The notes below the pieces were generated by a model. The model was not told the origin of the DNA, searched no databases, and was given only the letters and a program-made list of their open reading frames with translations. From Rhizopus sp. PT2906 (taxonomy: Eukaryota > Mucoromycota > Mucoromycetes > Mucorales > Rhizopodaceae), in assembly GCA_025529335.1 (NCBI GenBank), contig JAMYHX010000191.1:1-64000 (forward strand): 64,000 nt of DNA. The letters run 5' to 3'. Below, one piece after another: positions 58,513-64,000 of the stretch. Made by a program: the position numbers and the translations under genes. The stretch's first letter is position 1. Every line of letters starts with the position of its first letter.

Positions 58513-59838
58513 CTATGATACTATATGCTGTACACTATTTCTTCGAAGTTCAGAAGAGATGGAGGATTGTGGAGGTGAGATCAAAATGTTGGAATGGCTG
58601 GATGCACGCGAGATAGGCATTGGTTTTGTTAACCTTGTTTCTAATGTCATCGGTAGGACAACAGTACCTGCAGGTACACTGACGTATGAGTTACGACTGT
58701 AATTGCTAATGGATGTGGCCAAGGGTGTGTTTTCCTTGAGATTCATCCATTCGAGTCTATTCTCTTCCAAAGTTTCGATCCAAATACTAGCCTTGGGTAA
58801 GATCGCACAGAGGGCCTCGAAATAGGGCTTTACGATAAAGTCACCGAATTTAAGACTGATACTTGCCTGTGTAGCAAAATCGCGATCCATTCCTGGTGAC
58901 ACAGGTAAGCCAGCCAGTTTCTCTGCATCACCCTGTCTAAAGAACTCTTGAACAATTAAATCAGACCATTGTTTGGAGATGGGCCATATCCTCACTGTAT
59001 TGCTAATGTCCGCAGCATGTAAAAGAATCTTTGAAAAGCTCACACGATCTCGTTCTTCCCATGTATGAATCATGGGTGTGTCCCACATGTAGAGCGTATC
59101 TTCCAGTTGACGTGCTTCCTCTAAAAGGTCATAATGAAAAGTCATGTCGGTGGCTAAAATTAATCGCTTGAAGAGATCAATCTGGTTTGGGGTCTTTAGT
59201 ATTTGGTGTTTCTCGAATAAGATGAGACTTATGTCTATAGAGAGTGATTCTAGAACTGATTTGTTATTGTAGCGAATGGCATACTCGCTCTTTGTCTTGA
59301 TTTGGTAGTCGTTATTGAACCCAGGCTATTACCAAAAATGTAACAGTGAGCATACACAAATCATAATCTTTGACTTTTAAAACTTACATGACCAACGTCG
59401 TGACAAACAGCAGCAACAAATAATACTGCGATCTCCGTTTGGGTCAAGTAAGATTTAGCTCCTAAATCAGTCATTGCGAAATATAATATGGAAACAATAT
59501 CTGCAGCGTGGTAAAATGAATGATAAGGAGTGTCATTGTATGCCAAATCTACATCAACTAAGAAATCCAATAACTGCGATACGGTCACATCTAAGGTGCT
59601 GAGCACGCCAAGCCTATCAAACATCCCAAGTAAATGTCCATATAAATCTGTACGATTGTAGTCAAGAACATTAAATTCTGTAGTAACAAATGGACGACTG
59701 GATTTTGACCAACGCAAATATTGCTAAAATTGAAACATGTCAAAAAAACAATGTAACAATAAAAATAAATAATATATTTACTCTTTCTATTGTTATCAAA
59801 TCATTAAAATCAAGTGTGTTATGCTTAAGCAAAAGCAT
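58513..59838 (-). CDS. Class I 3',5'-cyclic-nucleotide phosphodiesterase
   Basis: Exons 59838-59782, 59723-59388, 59325-58513; 401 aa. It hydrolyses cAMP (or cGMP), ending PKA signalling. The family signature HDVGHPGFNN (127-136) is created exactly at the second splice junction. Other class I landmarks are YHSFYHAADIV and LLHAADISN with the second metal-binding His-Asp. LWLVQEFF-like and GMDRD (P-clamp region) are also present. The N-terminus is short: the ATG at 59838 follows a long pyrimidine run, and an in-frame ATG at 59925 would add 29 residues of mostly Phe/Pro encoded by that run, which looks like leader rather than protein. No GAF or other regulatory domain is present. Confidence 0.88.
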
Positions 59839-60046
59839 GTCTTCAAATAAGACTCTCTTTTTGGATTCAGTCGTAAAAGAAAAAAAAAAAAGAAAAGGAA
59901 AAGGAAAAAAGGAAAATGTTGCCATGTGGCAATGATCAACCAAAGTTTTAGCAAAAGGCGCTCATTGTTTATTGTCAGTGACTGTCATGGACAAAAATAG
60001 TACAAATCTTTGCCAATGACAGAATAGCTTGTTACATCATAAAACG

Positions 60047-60904
60047 TCAAAAAATATCAAATTTTCTTTTCATTGGCTGGTTTAGTTTTTGTTCTATCGC
60101 ATTGGCCTCCAAAGCCGCCAAGTCAATTTCACCCAGATCGCTAAATTCAAACTCATCTTCTGTATCAGCTTCTATTTGTCTGATGATCGAGGCTCGTAGC
60201 GGAGTGGATGTAGCTACAGTATGGGTAGGTGACCAAGTGAATTCATCTGGTCGAGTGGGCGATTGAAAGTTCAGTCGTTTAGGAGAGGGGTTAGAAGAGA
60301 GCGTGTAAAACATGGGTGTGGATGACGAGGTTATCGCTGTTTTCTTGGGTCGTTCCTGAATGACTTTTAGTAAATGATATATTTCATCTAGACCTTGCTC
60401 GTGCACCTGGAATCTAAAAATATGATCAATCTATATTCTGTCTCCTTAGCTTCCATATATTGCCTACCCTGCACAATATATAATTATCTCATTATTAATT
60501 TTTTCAATCTTGCCAATTACAGTGACCGAGCAGGATATCTCCAGCTTTTTATAGCATTTCCGTGAATATAAATATGATGGCAGTATGGCTTTGATAACGG
60601 CTGTCCCATCATCTAATTGTATAAAGTTAAGAGTTGGTCATAAATCTATATGTCATGATTACCTAACCACAGATGATGTTCCTCCTCTTTTTGTTCCTGT
60701 GCTACCAGTACACCATTTAGTCTATTCGGTCATGAATAATGTTCCATTTTATTTATTCTTGATTTCCTACTTGGCTTTTCGATAGACAAGTCCAGTATCT
60801 ATCACCTCAAAGCAGTTTTGATCAGTGTAATGTTTAGAATTAACAACGTCGCGAATAAATAGTAAATGATGACAATGTAGATTCTCTTCAGCAATGTTCA
60901 ACAT
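60047..60904 (-). CDS. STN1: STN1-like OB-fold protein (telomere CST complex)
   Basis: Exons 60904-60771, 60721-60663, 60612-60468, 60413-60047; 234 aa. The N-terminal half resembles the STN1 OB fold: HHLLFIRDVV at the N-terminus, then LNGVLVAQEQ, WLDDGTAVIKAILP and VTVIGKIEKINNEIII. STN1 with CTC1 and TEN1 caps telomeres and helps DNA polymerase alpha fill in. The C-terminal half is Ser/Thr/Pro-rich and acidic (EDEFEFSDLGEIDLAALE) with a basic end. It is shorter than fission yeast Stn1 and lacks obvious winged-helix domains. All introns are short GT..AG. The junctions place the Asp-Asp-Gly-Thr motif exactly where STN1 and RPA32 have it. An RPA32-like paralogue is the main alternative. Confidence 0.62.
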
Positions 60905-61746
60905 GAGGCAAGTGTGTAATTTGAAAAAAAAGTCTATCGTAGTTGCTGTAGTAACTGACTTCAAATCGCGTTTCAGTTTTTTTTTTTGCGGAAACTGAAA
61001 CCAAGTGGCTTCTATGGCAACCCAAAAAAGGGGAAGTGCAGAAAAGGACAGTTGGCGTATTCAAAGCCACTATACATATTACATTCATTAAACTACTACA
61101 CACACTACATATATCATGCATATTACATACATTAATCCATAATGGCAACATGTTAAACGATGCTTAAAGAATACATACAGGTCTTTTTTTTTTTATTAAA
61201 GACATAGACCAGTCAACAGTAACCTCTGAACATCTTACCTGCAGAAATCTAAATTTCTTGTGAAAGAGAAGCCATGTTCGATATAGGGATATCCTCTAGG
61301 AGGGCTTCTGGGGATGTTTCATTGAATTTATCGACACAAGTGCTTTATTTTCTCCAAACAACATAAAGCTTTTCGACTTGTTACTTGGAGCGGAATGCAG
61401 CCCTTTAACGGTCCTTCAAATGACGTTTAAGAAAATGCTGTTCAAAAATAAGTACATATTTGATATGATTAATTATTTTTGTAGGTAAGGCTCGGTAGTT
61501 GACGTTTTTCCAGCCGCATACGAAACTGTTTAATAAGAACGCATGCTTTAGTAAGCTATAGGATTGCTGCTTTAACATGTACCATTGTTTTAATATTCCT
61601 ATCATGGTATTTATACTTTTTAATCCTATGCTAAAACTGGTTCCTTGGATATTACGCAAATCTCAAGATGTTCTATTCATTGAGAGAATTACAAGCGTGA
61701 TATAAAAAAGTGCAATTTATTGCAAAAAAGATAACCACAATAGCGC
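60905..61746. other. Intergenic region, no supported gene
   Basis: Upstream of the STN1-like gene and downstream of the RCC1 gene. Frames such as one at 61659-61405 on the minus strand are repeat-like and have no known domain. Confidence 0.4.
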
Positions 61747-63492
61747 TTATTCAATCACAAGGATGCCATAATTATCGCCTATAGACATAGCAATGATATT
61801 CATGTTTTCTTCTACCACATCTTTGAGTAAAGCAGGCAAGTGCTGGCTAGAAATTATTTCATGACCATTTTCCGACGTTTGTGTAAAAAATGGAACTCCC
61901 CAAAAGAATAACTTGCCAGACTCAGTCAGCACTAGTGAACTGTTGCACCCGCAGGTGAGGTTTATGATTTTTTCTGTGGGTGCCCACAGGCTTACGATAG
62001 GGTAGCCTATAGCATAGACCCGTTTGCTAGTCATGTTGACTTTACTACCTGGATAAATAAAGCCTGGATACAAAGGGATACCTAATTGTCCTTCTTCACA
62101 TCTACCAAAGACTACAAACGTATTATCGCTCATTAGCACTGTAGAACTATGATCACCAGCAGCGACTGATACGATGTGTTTGATGTCATAAGGTTTAAAA
62201 ACGCCCTTGTGCTGTGGTGAATTGCTTCGTTCTTCATTGTTCTTCTTTCTGGGCTTTGAATATGCTTGGTCGTTTTCTTTACGCGGCTGTTCCTTGCCTC
62301 GTTTTGTTCCACGAGAAGAAGCATCTGTATTGCTCGTTCTGGAGTTGTCGATTACCACACTCACATTGTCATCCTCCTCATCTTCTGATTCCTCCTTGAT
62401 TTTGTGACTAGAGACATTTGTATGGTGATGACTTCCATATAGCTCTGGTAGATTCTTGCTCTGATAATAGTGCTGCTGTTGCTCTTTATTGATTTCATCA
62501 AAATAAGGGACAAGAGTAGGCTCCAGTATGAGATTAGAAGCATCTATAACCTTATCCTTTGCTATCCTTCGGGCAACACCACACTGTCCATAATTGTTTT
62601 GACCCCATGTATAGAGTTGGCCTTGATGGTCTAGGGCTAGAGAATGAAAGGCACCACATGCGATGCTGATGATGTCCTTCAAGCTTAACCTTTGTGGAGT
62701 CAAGCTTTCTGACAGCATATTCTTTTCAGATACCTTACGGCCGAGCTGCCAGTACTCCCCGCATCCCCACGAATACACGCTACCGTCACTTGTTAAGCAG
62801 ATACAATGATGCTTCCCAACTGCAATTTCCACGCAGGTTTCATGAGCTAAAGCTCCTACAATGCGTGGATAACGTTGAATGTCTGTACCAGGAAAATATC
62901 CGAATACTCCTTGGCTTGACTAGTATCATTTTTTTTATAATGAATTAAATGATGTGCATCATAGTAGAGTCAACATTCAAGACTTACCGTAAATGTGCCC
63001 CAGGAGTAGAGCTGTCCTTTGGAAGAGATAGCCATAGAATAAGTGTAACCACAGGCGATCTTTGAGAATTTGGTATATTTAATAGATATATGGCTGATAG
63101 GCTGAGGTATAGACTCAATACCCTCTCTTCCTAAAGCACCAAATTCATTACCTCCCCAGCTCCAAATCTAAGACAAGGCTTTTATTTTTGATCACAGAAT
63201 ACATTGTGCATGTTACTTACCTTACCATTTTTCGTGAGTGCTAATGAATGCATGTAGCTTGACTGTACATCGACAATGTCTTCATCTTTGAGAGCTTCAA
63301 TCAATGTTAAGCGGGTTACGCTTGTCACATCATCGCCGAGACCCAATTCACCATACGCCTCACCCGTACCAATAACGTAGGCTTTTCCCGAAGGGATTGA
63401 GCTATCAACTAGATGAATGGAAGTATTAGCATAAATTCACCAAGCTATATGTCATAAGAGTATACTGTACTAGTTGGCATATCAATTTCCAT
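61747..63492 (-). CDS. RCC1-repeat protein
   Basis: Exons 63492-63471, 63408-63221, 63167-62988, 62919-61747; 520 aa. At least six RCC1 repeats are visible: KAYVIGTGEAYGELG, KIWSWGGNEFGALG, QLYSWGTFTS, VYSWGCGEYWQLG, QLYTWGQNNYGQCG and FVVFGRCEEGQLG. They form a seven-bladed propeller-like fold. A charged insert of about 100 residues (272-371), first acidic (EESEDEEDD) and then basic (RGKEQPRKEN, KPRKK), interrupts the blades and could act as a nuclear-targeting or interaction loop. It may be the Ran guanine exchange factor, but the sequence does not prove this. The donor of intron 2 was chosen as the second of two adjacent GTAAG sites because that gives NGKIWSWGG. Confidence 0.82.
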
Positions 63493-63890
63493 TAGTATAT
63501 GCTTTTGTGTATAAGGGTGAAGAAAAGACGATAGAACTTATTGATTTCTCTTTATTTAGTTTTACGGCGCTTAAGGTGATGCATAACTGAATTTATGATA
63601 AATTACTCTCTATATTCATCATTTTAGTAAAATAAAAGTTTGAATAGATACATCCTGAGGCGTAAGAAACAGTCAAGATGCTTGACTAAAGGTTAACTAT
63701 GCGTACAATCACTCGAATTGAAAATATGCTACACATCATCCGGTAACGAATAGTGCCTTTATTTAGTGAAAGTGTATAGTTTATGAATATCTAAATCAAG
63801 ACAGTAATAAAATGATTAGAAATATACACATTGCCTATAATGGTCTTTGCTGAGCTTAAAAAAGAAAACAAACACAAAATATCGTGCCCA
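63493..63890. other. Intergenic region, no supported gene
   Basis: Upstream of the RCC1-repeat gene. AT-rich with no coding signal. Confidence 0.4.
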
Positions 63891-63968
63891 TTATTGTGTT
63901 TCTTTGGTTGTATAAAAATCATCAGTAAGTCTACTATTCAAAAGATGACCAGATTCATTGATAGCCGC
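63891..63968 (-). CDS. Last exon of a gene running off the window (partial)
   Basis: On the minus strand a CTTTCTCACAG acceptor ends at 63969. It is followed by 25 in-frame codons reading AAINESGHLLNSRLTDDFYT and then TKETQ before TAA at 63891. The upstream exons lie beyond base 64000. Too short to identify. Confidence 0.45.
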   Translation of the reverse strand, partial: AAINESGHLLNSRLTDDFYTTKETQ

Positions 63969-64000
63969 CTGTGAGAAAGACATGAAGATATTTCTTGTGC

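Noticed and set aside
59839..59925. Longer N-terminus for the phosphodiesterase (ATG 59925)
   Set aside because: The added residues are a Phe/Pro run encoded by the pyrimidine leader.
1..64000. CRISPR arrays, bacterial operons, integrons or phage features
   Set aside because: No regularly spaced repeats. Introns and fungal gene families show nuclear eukaryotic DNA.

Overview
This window is nuclear DNA of an early-diverging filamentous fungus, most likely Mucoromycota and probably Mucorales. The evidence is AT-rich intergenic DNA with long A/T and CT tracts just upstream of start codons, many short introns (about 45-110 nt, mostly GTAAGT-like donor and TAG acceptor), dense genes on both strands, and fungal families such as WOPR, Rua1-type, ITC1 and NDR/Cbk1. 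All gene models were assembled by eye from reading frame, conserved family sequence and splice sites. Every multi-exon model given as CDS was checked to add up to a whole number of codons.

Layout. 0.5-9.5 kb: a phosphatidylinositol-4-phosphate 5-kinase and an FMO-like flavoprotein (+), then an iron alcohol dehydrogenase of the hydroxyacid-oxoacid transhydrogenase type and an ITC1/ACF1 chromatin-remodelling subunit (-). 10.9-15.8 kb: a BAR-PH-ArfGAP protein and a WOPR transcription factor (+). 16.5-19.5 kb: a broken gene with the zinc finger and RuvC-like motifs of Fanzor/TnpB nucleases. 20.6-24.8 kb: a homocysteine S-methyltransferase and a sulfate permease in tandem, a small sulfur pair. 25-31 kb: an RS/RRM protein and tubulin cofactor B (-), a complex I 9.5-kDa subunit and a homeodomain protein (+), and a Rua1-type regulator (-).

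31-35.4 kb has no intact gene. It holds a nearly perfect inverted repeat with two arms of about 673 bp around a 336-bp spacer, plus relics of a dispersed gene family. 35.4-45.8 kb: a BET double-bromodomain protein (+), then EB1, GCN5, a PP2C phosphatase, a sucrase/ferredoxin-like protein and a pterin carbinolamine dehydratase (-). BET and GCN5, a reader and a writer of histone acetylation, lie within 6 kb. 45.8-48.5 kb is repeat-derived, including a Tc1/mariner-type transposase relic.

48.5-64 kb: a DCAF7/WDR68 WD40 protein (+), a small secreted protein (-) whose 5' end and promoter are duplicated 2.4 kb away, a Dma/CHFR FHA-RING ligase (+), an HD-domain hydrolase (-), an NDR/Cbk1 kinase and a KH-domain protein (+), a cyclic-nucleotide phosphodiesterase, an STN1-like telomere protein and an RCC1-repeat protein (-), and the last exon of a further gene at the right edge.

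Most genes are conserved housekeeping or signalling genes. The unusual material is the large inverted repeat, the decayed Fanzor-like gene, the partial duplication of the secreted-protein gene, and several splice-structure oddities: a 10-nt exon in EB1, N-terminal exons of GCN5 that are easy to miss, and an intron in the WOPR domain that can be translated through.
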